This document shows positions 1 through 6,933 of a stretch of 19,201 bases of DNA, one piece after another. Source of the DNA: Elusimicrobia bacterium CG08_land_8_20_14_0_20_59_10 (GTDB lineage Bacteria; Elusimicrobiota; Elusimicrobia; Elusimicrobiales; UBA9959); the NCBI GenBank assembly GCA_002779045.1, contig PEXO01000063.1, forward strand, positions 1-19,201, read 5' to 3'. Position numbers and translations under genes: made by a program. A model generated the notes under the pieces. It saw nothing but the letters and a program-made list of their open reading frames with translations, made no database searches and had not been told where the DNA came from. How positions within the stretch are numbered: position 1 is the first letter of the stretch; every line of letters starts with the position of its first letter.

Positions 1-421
1 CGCCGACGCGGAGCTCCTGGCCGACGCCTCGCGCTGCGAGCTGCGCGAGAAAGCGGACCGCATCTCGGGCCAGAAATCTGAAGCTGACAGTCTGAAAAAT
101 ACCGTGGACCGCCTGAAGGCCGCGCTGGAGGATGAGAAGCGCAGGCGCGCCGAAGCCGAACTGGCCGCCGCCGCTTCGCATTCCGCGCTTAACGAGAAAA
201 CCGAGGAGATCACGGTGCGCGGGACCGAGATGGAGGCGCTTAAGCACGGCATAGAGCGCCTGAAACACGCTTTTGAGGAGGAGCGCGCCAAGCGGGTGGA
301 AAACGAAGTTCTCGTAGAAACCGCCCATTCGGTGCTGCGCGAAAAGCAGGAAGAGTTCGTGCGCGCCCAGAAACTTATAGAGCAGCTTAAGGACAAGCTT
401 CGGCTATGGAAGAGCAAATAA
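1..421 (+). CDS. Coiled-coil protein, C-terminal part (5' end outside window)
   Basis: The reading frame is open from base 2 to the TAA at 419-421, so this is the C-terminal 139 residues of a longer protein. The visible part is almost entirely charged, heptad-like helix rich in Glu, Lys, Arg, Ala and Leu. It has a clear 49-residue period (seven heptads): AEAEL at visible residue 50 recurs as VENEV at residue 99, and residue 1 begins with the related ADAEL. There is no membrane segment or catalytic motif in the visible part. The gene overlaps the following kinase gene by 16 nt, which suggests translational coupling. Its role is unknown. It could be a structural partner of the kinase, or the N-terminal part of one longer kinase protein split by a frameshift. 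The open frame and coiled-coil character are seen directly; the partnership is inference. Confidence 0.8.
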   Translation, partial: ADAELLADASRCELREKADRISGQKSEADSLKNTVDRLKAALEDEKRRRAEAELAAAASHSALNEKTEEITVRGTEMEALKHGIERLKHAFEEERAKRVENEVLVETAHSVLREKQEEFVRAQKLIEQLKDKLRLWKSK

Positions 422-2715
422 GCCAAATAAGCGACCTGGAGGGGCTTAACTCGGAACTTGAATGCTTCATTTCCGACCTCCATGGCCGGGCGGAGGCCCT
501 GTCCGCGCGCGTAAAAGTCCTTGAAGAGGAGCTGTCCTCGGCCCGCGCCTTGGTAAATAACCTGACGCAGAAGGAGGGCTCCCTTTCTGCGGCGCTCGAA
601 AAACTGAGGTCCTCCCAGCTTAGCGAAAGCGCCAAAGTCTCGGAGCTGTCCCTGGAGCGGGATACCCTGGCCCGCCAGCTTGAAACGGTTTCGGCCAGGC
701 TCGAAAAGTCACAGGTTCTCGCGGCCGAAAAAGAAAAGCTGCTGAAGGAGGTCCGCGCCTCGGCCAAAGAGGAGTCGGCAAAGCTTTCCGCGGCTATCGA
801 AGAACTCCATGCTTCCCTGAATAAAGAAACTTCCAGGGTTTCCTCCATAACTTCAGAGCGTGACGACCTGGCCCGCAGGCTGCAGACCCTTACCGAGCTG
901 CAGGCCGGCGCTAAAGCCATGCTGGGGGAGAAGGATACTTTGCTTGAAGAGGCGCATGCGGCCGCCAAGGAGAATTCGGCCGAACTGTCGGCGATAATCG
1001 CCCAACTGCGTTCTTCCGTGGGTGACGAAAGCGCGAAAGTGTCGGCCATGAATTCGGAGCGGGATTGGCTGGTCAGGCAGCTTGAGGAGGAGAAAGCCGC
1101 GTCCGCCAGGAAAGACGCTTTGCTTAAAGAGGCCCGTTCGGCCGCTAAAAATAAGACCGACGAACTTTCCGCCGCCATTGAGGAGGCCAGGGCTTCTTTG
1201 CTTAGCGAAAGTTCCAAAATCCCGGCGCTGACCTCGGCGCGGGAAAGCCTTACCCGCCAGCTTGAAGCGGTTTCAGCCCAGCTCGAAGACTCCAGGTCTT
1301 CCGCTTCCGAAAAAGAAAGGTTACTTAAGGAAGCCCGCGCGGCCGCGGCGGCGGCCGGGGCCGAGGCAGCCTCGCTGAACGCCCGCCTCCAGGAGATGGC
1401 GGCCGCCGCGGCCGGCGAGGCCGAAGCCGAAAGGGCCCGCTGCGCCGCGCTTTCCGAAAAGGTTCACAACGCCGACGCCCTGCTTAAAAAAAAGGAATTC
1501 GAACTTGAAGACGCCTGTTCCGCCCTTTCAAGCCTGCAGAGCGAGTGCGCGCTGCTTCGCCGCAGCCGCGAGGAACTTGGAGAGAAATTCTCACGGGAAA
1601 TACAGGCGGAGAACGAAATGCTGAAGGAGGCACAGGCTCGTGTGCTCGAGCGGGACGCCGTGATCGCGCGGCTTTCCGTTACCGAGGAGACGTTAAAAAA
1701 GGAGGCGGAAGTCTTAAAGAAGGAAAAACAGGCTCTCCTTTCCAAGGCGCATAAGAAATCGGCCTCGGCAAATTCCGCCAAGATCCCGGAGCTGGAGCGC
1801 CAGCTTTCCAATAAGGAAAGCCGGCTGGTAGAGCTGCGTACGGAACTGAAAAATATCAGGGCGGAAAAGACCGGGCTCCAGGCCGGTGAAAAGGCTTTGC
1901 GGGATGAATTAAAGGCCAGGCCTTACCGGGCCATGCTGCGCGAGGCCGAGGAAAAACTGCTGATCAAGGAAAAAATGCTCGCTGAGATGAATTCCCGCAT
2001 GGAAAAGATCAACGGCGATTTTGAAGCGCTCAAAGAGCGCGGCCAGGCGGCCGGGGCTTCGGGCTATATCCCCGACTTTGAGGAGATGGTCGAGGGTGTC
2101 GCCCACCAGGTAGCAAATTCCATAAGCATCATTCGCAGCCATGCGGAATTCTGCGCCGAAACGCCCGAGGCCGACGGGGCCAGGGAATCGCTGAACGTAA
2201 TAGTCCGCAATATCGTGGCCCTTCAGAAGAAGATAGCCGTCATTGTCGATTTCTCCCGGCCGGTGATCCCGCAGCGCTCACCTGAGCGCCTGGCGGCCGT
2301 GGTTTCGGAAATTATGGATAAACTCCGTTCGGCGGGCAGGTTCGGAGGTGTTAAGGCCAGTCTTACGGGCGGGGAAAAACTGGCCCCGATAAACATTGAC
2401 CGGGTGCGTTTCGCCGCCGCGGTGGAGCAGCTGCTCGCAAATGCCGTGGAGGCCATGCCGGTCAAAGGCGAGCTGAAGGTGACGCTGTCGGCCGCTGACG
2501 GGAAACAGCGGCTTAATATCTCCGACGATGGCGCGGGTATAGATAAAAAAAATCTCGCGGTCGTGTTCCATCCTTTTTTTACCACGCGCCCGGGCAAAAT
2601 GGGGCTGGGTCTTACCCTGGCCAGGAATGTCGCCAGGTCGCACGGCGGGACGCTTGAGCTTGTCAGTGAGCCCGGGCGCGGAACAGTCGCCGTTATGGAA
2701 CTCCCGGCAGGCTGA
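406..2715 (+). CDS. Soluble coiled-coil sensor histidine kinase
   Basis: This 769-residue protein has about 540 residues of coiled coil followed by a histidine kinase core. The core shows an H-box-like segment GVAHQVANS with His567, an N box LLANAVEAM with Asn679, a G1 box DDGAGI at 707-712, and an F/G2 region with FFTTRPGKMGLGL around 724-736. Those features resemble NtrB-type kinases, which autophosphorylate on the His and pass phosphate to a receiver Asp. No transmembrane segment or signal peptide is visible, so it is probably cytoplasmic and senses through its coiled coil or a partner. The coiled coil contains four imperfect units of 60-67 residues, marked by RDTLARQL (85), RDDLARRL (152), RDWLVRQL (219) and RESLTRQL (279). 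The ATG at 406 is the only good start, because the frame has a stop at 388-390. The receiver-propeller gene follows after 23 nt and is the likely phosphotransfer partner (inference). Confidence 0.85.
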   Translation: MEEQISQISDLEGLNSELECFISDLHGRAEALSARVKVLEEELSSARALVNNLTQKEGSLSAALEKLRSSQLSESAKVSELSLERDTLARQLETVSARLEKSQVLAAEKEKLLKEVRASAKEESAKLSAAIEELHASLNKETSRVSSITSERDDLARRLQTLTELQAGAKAMLGEKDTLLEEAHAAAKENSAELSAIIAQLRSSVGDESAKVSAMNSERDWLVRQLEEEKAASARKDALLKEARSAAKNKTDELSAAIEEARASLLSESSKIPALTSARESLTRQLEAVSAQLEDSRSSASEKERLLKEARAAAAAAGAEAASLNARLQEMAAAAAGEAEAERARCAALSEKVHNADALLKKKEFELEDACSALSSLQSECALLRRSREELGEKFSREIQAENEMLKEAQARVLERDAVIARLSVTEETLKKEAEVLKKEKQALLSKAHKKSASANSAKIPELERQLSNKESRLVELRTELKNIRAEKTGLQAGEKALRDELKARPYRAMLREAEEKLLIKEKMLAEMNSRMEKINGDFEALKERGQAAGASGYIPDFEEMVEGVAHQVANSISIIRSHAEFCAETPEADGARESLNVIVRNIVALQKKIAVIVDFSRPVIPQRSPERLAAVVSEIMDKLRSAGRFGGVKASLTGGEKLAPINIDRVRFAAAVEQLLANAVEAMPVKGELKVTLSAADGKQRLNISDDGAGIDKKNLAVVFHPFFTTRPGKMGLGLTLARNVARSHGGTLELVSEPGRGTVAVMELPAG

Positions 2716-2738
2716 CTTGCACGGAGTCCAGGGAAAAT

Positions 2739-3911
2739 ATGGCACGCATCCTTATAGTGGACGATGAACCGGATATGCGGCTTGCGCTGCGCAATGTCCT
2801 GAAGCTGCGCGGTTATGAGATCTCCGAGGCGGGGGACGGCCCTTCCGCTTTGAAAATGGCGGCTGAAACCCCGCCTGACCTTGTACTGCTTGATATGCGG
2901 CTCCCCGGCATGGACGGCATTGAGGTGCTGGACGGCCTGAGGAAGATCAACGACACGCTTCCCGTTGTTATGATCACCGGCTACGGGCATATACAGTCCG
3001 CCGTGGATGTTATGAAGCTTGGCGCCTGCGAATACCTGCAGAAGCCTTTTGAAAATGCCCAGCTTGTCGAGACGGTCAGGAAATATTTACACGGCGCAGC
3101 GCAGCCGCCCAGGCGCTTTCCGGCGCCTGCAGGAGAAGCGCCGCCGGCCGCGCGGCCCGGAGTCCGCGGCAGCCGGCGCGGACCGGCCTATTCTTTTGCG
3201 GCCGCTCTTGTTCTCCTGCTGGGTTGCGCGGCCGTTTACCGGTATATCCGTGTAAGTTCCGCTTCTTACTACCGGGAATATCCCGGAGTAGCGGCTAATA
3301 TTTCCTCGTTTGTGTGGACCAAAGATAAGCTATACGCCGGGGACTGGCTTGCCCAGAACGTAACTGTTTACGTACAGGACAAGGCCGGGCTAAGCCTTAA
3401 GCAGACCTTCCCCCTTAAAAAAACCCACATAAGCGGGCTTGCCGTGGCTGACGGCACCCTGTACGTGGCTGATTCCTGGAAGGAGACCATAGAGGCCCGG
3501 ACCCTGGCGCCCGGGCTGCCGCTGCAAAAAAGGCTTTCCCTCCCGGACAAGGTGGTAGCGCTTTTTTACGACGGGAAATACTTGTGGACTTGTGACGCGG
3601 AGGGCAATGTGGTGTCCCGTACCCTGGATCCCGGACTTACCCCGGTTATTTCTTTCAAACTGCCGGAAAAGCCCGACCAGATATTCAAGGACGGCAAGTA
3701 TCTCTGGGCCGCGGTTTCCGCTACCGGGAAGATCTACCGGCACAAGATCGACGGCGCCTGTTCGCTGGACGGGGTTTTTACGCTTAAAACTTTAAAGGCC
3801 GGGTATCCGCTTTCGGCGTTCGCCTGGAAAAACGGCCGGCTGTGGGTGGCAAGGGACGGCCTCGGGGTCATTTCCGAAGCCGGCGGGGGGGAGCTGGTGC
3901 CGGAGCAATAG
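2739..3911 (+). CDS. Membrane-tethered response regulator: receiver domain, one TM helix, beta-propeller
   Basis: Residues 1-118 form a complete receiver domain: acidic pair Asp8/Asp9, phosphoacceptor Asp52 in LLDMRLPG, Thr80 and Lys102 in QKPF. A proline- and arginine-rich linker (about 120-150) leads to one hydrophobic helix at about 151-170. The remaining 220 residues have about five propeller-like blades of roughly 45 residues, marked by DKLYAGD, GTLYVAD, GKYLWTC, GKYLWAA and GRLWVAR. Arginines lie on the N-terminal side of the helix, so the positive-inside rule puts the receiver in the cytoplasm and the propeller outside the membrane. There is no DNA-binding or enzymatic output domain. 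Receiver domains joined to an extracytoplasmic propeller are unusual. The protein may carry phosphorylation state outward, or let outside binding tune the receiver. It sits 23 nt after the kinase gene, so the two are probably one operon. AGGGA at 2730-2734 is a possible ribosome binding site. The domains are seen; the function is inference. Confidence 0.85.
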   Translation: MARILIVDDEPDMRLALRNVLKLRGYEISEAGDGPSALKMAAETPPDLVLLDMRLPGMDGIEVLDGLRKINDTLPVVMITGYGHIQSAVDVMKLGACEYLQKPFENAQLVETVRKYLHGAAQPPRRFPAPAGEAPPAARPGVRGSRRGPAYSFAAALVLLLGCAAVYRYIRVSSASYYREYPGVAANISSFVWTKDKLYAGDWLAQNVTVYVQDKAGLSLKQTFPLKKTHISGLAVADGTLYVADSWKETIEARTLAPGLPLQKRLSLPDKVVALFYDGKYLWTCDAEGNVVSRTLDPGLTPVISFKLPEKPDQIFKDGKYLWAAVSATGKIYRHKIDGACSLDGVFTLKTLKAGYPLSAFAWKNGRLWVARDGLGVISEAGGGELVPEQ

Positions 3912-3912
3912 T

Positions 3913-3927
3913 ATTGTCCCGGACAAT
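3913..3927. repeat. Short inverted repeat after the receiver-propeller stop codon
   Basis: ATTGTCC and GGACAAT form a 7-bp inverted repeat around a single central C, immediately after the stop codon at 3909-3911. With a one-base centre it is better viewed as a possible dyad binding site than as an RNA hairpin. Two further inverted repeats follow up to 3988. Its function is unknown. Confidence 0.35.
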
Positions 3928-3954
3928 GGTTCAATAGCCCGGGGTTTGCCGGGC

Positions 3955-3988
3955 GATAAAAAAACCCGCTGGAGCGGGTTTTTTTATC
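3955..3988. terminator. Bidirectional rho-independent terminator
   Basis: A perfect 15-bp inverted repeat runs GATAAAAAAACCCGC (3955-3969), loop TGGA, then its exact complement (3974-3988). Seven A on the left arm and seven T on the right arm let the hairpin work in both directions. It lies between two convergent genes, the receiver-propeller gene ending at 3911 and the pilin gene ending at 4005. A smaller hairpin (GCCCGG 3937-3942 with CCGGGC 3949-3954) abuts it on the left. Confidence 0.9.
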
Positions 3989-4004
3989 GGCGGAATGTCT
4001 CCGC

Positions 4005-4406
4005 TTAAGGCTGCAGCGCAATACAGGAGTCGGGAGACCCCGTGCAGGTGATCTTCTTCGTGGCCAGTGTATATTTAAGCGTGTAGCAGCCATACGCGCT
4101 GGGGCAGGCCGCATTCCCGGCTTTGCGCGTGGCGGTGACGGTGGTGGCGTTACCGGTGATGTTGAAGAACTTCAGCCCGGTGGCGGAAACGTCGAGATTA
4201 TTTATATTGGAGGTGTAGGCCCCGGTCCTGAGCAACTCCCTGTCCTGGGCGCCGGCCATGGCTGAAACCGCGTTTATTCCCTCGGCGGCCCGTCCCTTCT
4301 CAACAATCTTGAAGTATTGGGGTATGGCGACCGAAGCGAGAATACCGATGATCAGCACCACCACCAGCAGCTCGATAAGTGTGAAGCCTTGTTTAATGTT
4401 TTTCAT
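4005..4406 (-). CDS. Type IV pilin-like protein
   Basis: This 133-residue prepilin has the class III signal KNIKQG / FTLIEL, with prepilin peptidase expected to cut after Gly7. Phe8 becomes the N-terminus, and Glu12 is the conserved Glu5 of the mature protein. The hydrophobic N-terminal helix (8-30) ends in AIPQY, as in PilA/PilE-family pilins. The globular part has four cysteines, at 101, 107, 121 and 128, which could form two disulfides. The start is fixed by an ideal AGGAGGG ribosome binding site five bases upstream. It is probably the major subunit or a pseudopilin of a type IV pilus or related machine. No pilus assembly genes adjoin it, but a two-component pair sits directly upstream on the same strand and a PilT/PilU-like ATPase lies about 7 kb away. 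The family call is firm; whether it is a major or minor pilin cannot be told. Confidence 0.95.
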   Translation of the reverse strand: MKNIKQGFTLIELLVVVLIIGILASVAIPQYFKIVEKGRAAEGINAVSAMAGAQDRELLRTGAYTSNINNLDVSATGLKFFNITGNATTVTATRKAGNAACPSAYGCYTLKYTLATKKITCTGSPDSCIALQP

Positions 4407-4411
4407 GACGA

Positions 4412-4418
4412 CCCTCCT
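4412..4418 (-). promoter_or_regulatory. Strong ribosome binding site of the pilin gene
   Basis: On the minus strand this reads AGGAGGG and ends five bases before the ATG at 4406. It is one of the best Shine-Dalgarno matches in the window and implies high translation, as expected for a pilin. Confidence 0.85.
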
Positions 4419-4438
4419 GCACTATGTTTCTTAATAAG

Positions 4439-4447
4439 AGTATAGCA
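4439..4447 (-). promoter_or_regulatory. Extended -10 promoter candidate for the pilin gene
   Basis: The minus strand reads TGCTATACT, a TGn extended -10 element with a good -10 hexamer, about 32 bases before the pilin ATG. No convincing -35 box sits 17 bases further upstream. A small inverted repeat ACACG/CGTGT (4454-4467) lies just upstream of the -10 element and could be an operator. The same 12-base string TTGTGCTATACT occurs at 6869-6880 on the other strand. Confidence 0.5.
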
Positions 4448-4508
4448 CAAAATACACGGGATCGTGTGTTGCGGATGTGGTTTTTTTGTGAAGATTGGCT
4501 GCAGGCCC

Positions 4509-5213
4509 TCAAGTCGGGGGTTCCCATTTGTAGCCTAGTCCTTCTATGGTCAGCAGGCATTCGCTCATGCCGCCCAGGCTTTTCCGGAGGTTCTTTATAT
4601 GGGTGTCTATTACCCGGCTCGTGTTCAGGTACGGCCTGCCCCAGACCCTTTCCATGAGGAACTGCCTGGTCATTACCCGCCCGTTCTTTTTCACCAGCAG
4701 GTAGAGTATCTCGAATTCTTTGGGAGAAAGTTCCAGCTTCCTGCCGGATATTTTCGCCTCGTGGCGCGGATGATCTATCGAGAGGTTCCCGGAGACGACC
4801 ACCTCGTCCGCCTCGTCGCGGTACTCCGCGGAAAAACTCCTGCGCAGAAGGGCTTTGACCCTGGCTATGAATTCCGCGGGGCTGAAGGGCTTTGTCAGGT
4901 AATCGTCGCCGCCCAGTTCCAGGCCCAGCACTTTACTCACTTCGCTGCGGTCGGTCGTCAGGAAAATTATCGGTACGAGCCGGGAGGCGTTCGCCGAGGA
5001 GCGTACCTGGCGGCAGAAATCAAGGCCGCTCATGCCGGGGAGCCGCAGGTCCACCACCATCAGGTCCGGGGTGAACTTGACGAGGGTCTGAATCGCCTGT
5101 TCAGCGGAGGTGCAGGTGAGAACATTGAAATTCTCCAGCTCAAGCCGCTCCTTTACGGATCTAAGCAGCGTCAGTTCGTCGTCCACTACAAGTATGGTGT
5201 GCCTGGCTTTCAT
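4509..5213 (-). CDS. OmpR/PhoB-family response regulator
   Basis: This 234-residue protein has an N-terminal receiver domain with Asp11/Asp12, phosphoacceptor Asp55 in VVDLRLPG, Thr86 and Lys108 in TKPF. A C-terminal winged-helix DNA-binding domain follows (about 140-231), with the family hallmarks LSPKEFEILYLL, the VWG turn, the RVIDTHIKNLRKSL recognition helix and the EGLGYKW wing. It is a cytoplasmic transcription factor activated by phosphorylation. Its ATG overlaps the stop of the upstream histidine kinase gene by 4 nt (ATGA), so the two are translationally coupled and form a cognate pair. The pilin gene lies 102 nt downstream on the same strand and is a natural candidate target, which is inference from position. 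Length and domain order are normal for the family. Confidence 0.96.
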   Translation of the reverse strand: MKARHTILVVDDELTLLRSVKERLELENFNVLTCTSAEQAIQTLVKFTPDLMVVDLRLPGMSGLDFCRQVRSSANASRLVPIIFLTTDRSEVSKVLGLELGGDDYLTKPFSPAEFIARVKALLRRSFSAEYRDEADEVVVSGNLSIDHPRHEAKISGRKLELSPKEFEILYLLVKKNGRVMTRQFLMERVWGRPYLNTSRVIDTHIKNLRKSLGGMSECLLTIEGLGYKWEPPT

Positions 5214-6634
5214 AACGCCGGAAGAAAAACCGTGAAGACGCTTCCTTTGCCGGGAGAACTTTCCAGCTCTATGCGTCCGCAGTGCTGCTCCATGATGAAT
5301 TTTGAGATGAAGAGGCCCAGGCCGGTGCCCTGCCGCGAGGCCGGGTGGCCGCGTCTGCCGGAATTTATCCTGTAGAACTTGCTGAAAAGGTTCTTTATTT
5401 CATATTCCGGTATGCCCACCCCGGTGTCCCTGACGCGCACCTGCTGCCAGCCCGGCGCGGCTTCAATGAACACGCAGACGGAGCCGGCATTGGTGAATTT
5501 TACCGCGTTGCCTATTATGTTGGACAGGACCTGGTAGAGCCGGTCAGGGTCGCCGCGGGTTTCCGGTATCTCCTGTCCGACTATCAGCTCGATCGTCAGG
5601 TTCTTCTGCGCGGCGTACGGCCGGAAGGAGCGGACCGCCCTGTCCGCCAGCTCTTCAAGGTTGATGGTCTTTATGTCCAGTTCAAGCTTGCCTGATTCGA
5701 TCTTCGAGACTTCCAGCAGCGAATCTATGAAGCGGTTAAGGCGCTGCGAATGTTCGTTTATGGAAAAAAGCTGCTCCGGTATCCTGGTATATTCGCGCTT
5801 TTCCGCCAGTTCCTTTATGAGGTCCGAACATAATTCTATGCCGGTGACCGGCGAGCGCAGGTCGTGGGTTATGCTCGAAATAAAATCGCTCTTCATATCG
5901 TCGAGCTCTTTGAGCCTGTTGGCCATCTCGTTGAACTCGGCCGCAAGCATGCCCATTTCATCCCGGCTGGTCACGGGTATCCTGTGGTCCAGGTGCCCGG
6001 AACCTATCATGCGGGCGGCTTCGGCCATGGTCTGCATGGGGCCGGCTATCACCCGCGTTATTATCAGGGTGCCGATGCAGCCTATCGCGAACGCCAGCGA
6101 GAGTATTATGAAAAATCCGGCCGAAGACTGGCGCAATGAAGAATCCATTTCCTGGTTGATCAGCTGCAGGGAAAAATCCACGTGCGCGGTAACCTGCCGC
6201 CCCTTGTTGCTTACGGCGCTGAGCGAGGCTTTCAGTATTTCCACGCCGTTGTCCTGCTGCGTCTCCCATACGCCCGTGACCGGCGGGGAGAAGGTCTTGA
6301 AGAACAGCGGCAGGCGGAAGGGGGAGGGGGAGGAAAAAGGCCTGTAGTACCTGTCGCTGATAAAGACCCGGCCTGAGGAATCGGTGCAGGAAACGCCGAT
6401 TATTTCCGGGGTCTTCAGGAATGTCTGGAAATAGGTGTATGCCGGGGAGTTCTTGGGAGAGCCATGCGTTTCCTTGCAGACTTCCGCCAGCGCCAGCAGT
6501 ATCTGCAGGTTCTTTCTCTGGCTGTTGGCGGAGATGGACGACCATTCGCTGTGCAGGAACAGGATGCCGGTAACCGCGGAAATGGCCGTGAGGAGAACGA
6601 GGATCAGGAGGATCAGTTTGTTGCGTATGCTCAT
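5210..6634 (-). CDS. Membrane sensor histidine kinase with HAMP domain
   Basis: This 474-residue kinase has a first TM helix at about 6-27, a periplasmic sensor region of about 140 residues, a second TM helix at about 171-193, and a HAMP linker (194-246). HisKA follows with His257 in SSITHDLRSP. The HATPase domain has an N box NIIGNAVKF with Asn376, G1 DTGVGI at 403-408 and G2 GTGLGL at 436-441. It would autophosphorylate in response to an envelope signal and pass phosphate to Asp55 of the regulator encoded immediately downstream, with a 4-nt overlap. The sensor region matches no ligand-binding fold that I recognise. The first ATG lacks a good Shine-Dalgarno sequence, but starting there gives a normal N-in first helix with basic residues before it. 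The tRNA-Lys gene ends 55 nt upstream on the same strand, so read-through from the tRNA promoter is possible. Confidence 0.96.
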   Translation of the reverse strand: MSIRNKLILLILVLLTAISAVTGILFLHSEWSSISANSQRKNLQILLALAEVCKETHGSPKNSPAYTYFQTFLKTPEIIGVSCTDSSGRVFISDRYYRPFSSPSPFRLPLFFKTFSPPVTGVWETQQDNGVEILKASLSAVSNKGRQVTAHVDFSLQLINQEMDSSLRQSSAGFFIILSLAFAIGCIGTLIITRVIAGPMQTMAEAARMIGSGHLDHRIPVTSRDEMGMLAAEFNEMANRLKELDDMKSDFISSITHDLRSPVTGIELCSDLIKELAEKREYTRIPEQLFSINEHSQRLNRFIDSLLEVSKIESGKLELDIKTINLEELADRAVRSFRPYAAQKNLTIELIVGQEIPETRGDPDRLYQVLSNIIGNAVKFTNAGSVCVFIEAAPGWQQVRVRDTGVGIPEYEIKNLFSKFYRINSGRRGHPASRQGTGLGLFISKFIMEQHCGRIELESSPGKGSVFTVFLPAL

Positions 6635-6689
6635 GAAAGGATTGTGGCCGTCCTGGATCCACAGGCCTTATGCGGCACCACAAAATCAA

Positions 6690-6761
6690 TGCGCCCGGCG
6701 CGATTCGAACGCGCGGCCACTCGCTTAAAAGGCGAATGCTCTACCCCTGAGCTACGGGCGC
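6690..6761 (-). tRNA. tRNA-Lys(UUU)
   Basis: The minus strand folds into a complete cloverleaf. The acceptor stem GCGCCCG/CGGGCGC is perfect over 7 bp, the D stem is GCTC/GAGC, and the anticodon stem TTCGC/GCGAG carries loop CTTTTAA with anticodon TTT. The T stem GCGCG/CGCGC has loop TTCGAAT. The total is 72 nt including discriminator A at 6690. The 3' CCA is not encoded (the next bases are TTG), so it must be added by tRNA nucleotidyltransferase. Confidence 0.97.
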
Positions 6762-6792
6762 TTATTTACACATCCCGAACGGTCGAAGGATA

Positions 6793-6821
6793 ATTATACG
6801 ATATATATCGCGCGCACACAA
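6793..6821 (-). promoter_or_regulatory. Promoter of the tRNA-Lys gene
   Basis: On the minus strand a -35 box TTGTGT (6816-6821) is followed by a 17-bp spacer and a consensus -10 TATAAT (6793-6798). Transcription would start near 6786, about 25 bases before the tRNA. The spacer contains a perfect 12-bp palindrome CGATATATATCG (6799-6810) and a GC-alternating run. Confidence 0.75.
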
Positions 6822-6851
6822 AGCAGCCGCGCGGCCGCCCAGCACCGGGGT

Positions 6852-6880
6852 TTGCTGGTGTTGCGCTATTGTGCTATACT
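6852..6880 (+). promoter_or_regulatory. Promoter of the polytopic membrane protein gene
   Basis: A -35-like TTGCTG (6852-6857), a 17-bp spacer and an extended -10 TGCTATACT (6872-6880) lie 54 bases before the ATG at 6934. An inverted repeat CCAGCA (6839-6844) / TGCTGG (6853-6858) overlaps the -35 box and could be an operator. This promoter is divergent from the tRNA-Lys promoter, with about 30 bases between the two -35 boxes. Confidence 0.6.
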
Positions 6881-6933
6881 GAAAAACGCCCCGGCCCTGG
6901 CGGCGTGCCGTGCTTTAGGGGCCCGGTTTCGCA

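Noticed and set aside
387..1217. Long minus-strand open frame rich in Ser and Ala opposite the kinase coiled coil
   Set aside because: It is antisense to a well-supported coding frame; its Ser/Ala/Leu-heavy composition mirrors GC-rich coiled-coil codons, and it has no recognisable domain.
1486..1494. A AAA AAG slippery run in the kinase gene that could give a -1 frameshift and a coiled-coil-only product
   Set aside because: A -1 shift would hit TGA at 1506-1508, but I see no stimulatory hairpin or spaced Shine-Dalgarno, and similar A runs occur in several other genes here.
6635..6689. Hairpin between tRNA-Lys and the kinase gene as a terminator
   Set aside because: The possible pairing (TTGTGG with CCACAA) is long-range and bulged, with no T run after it.
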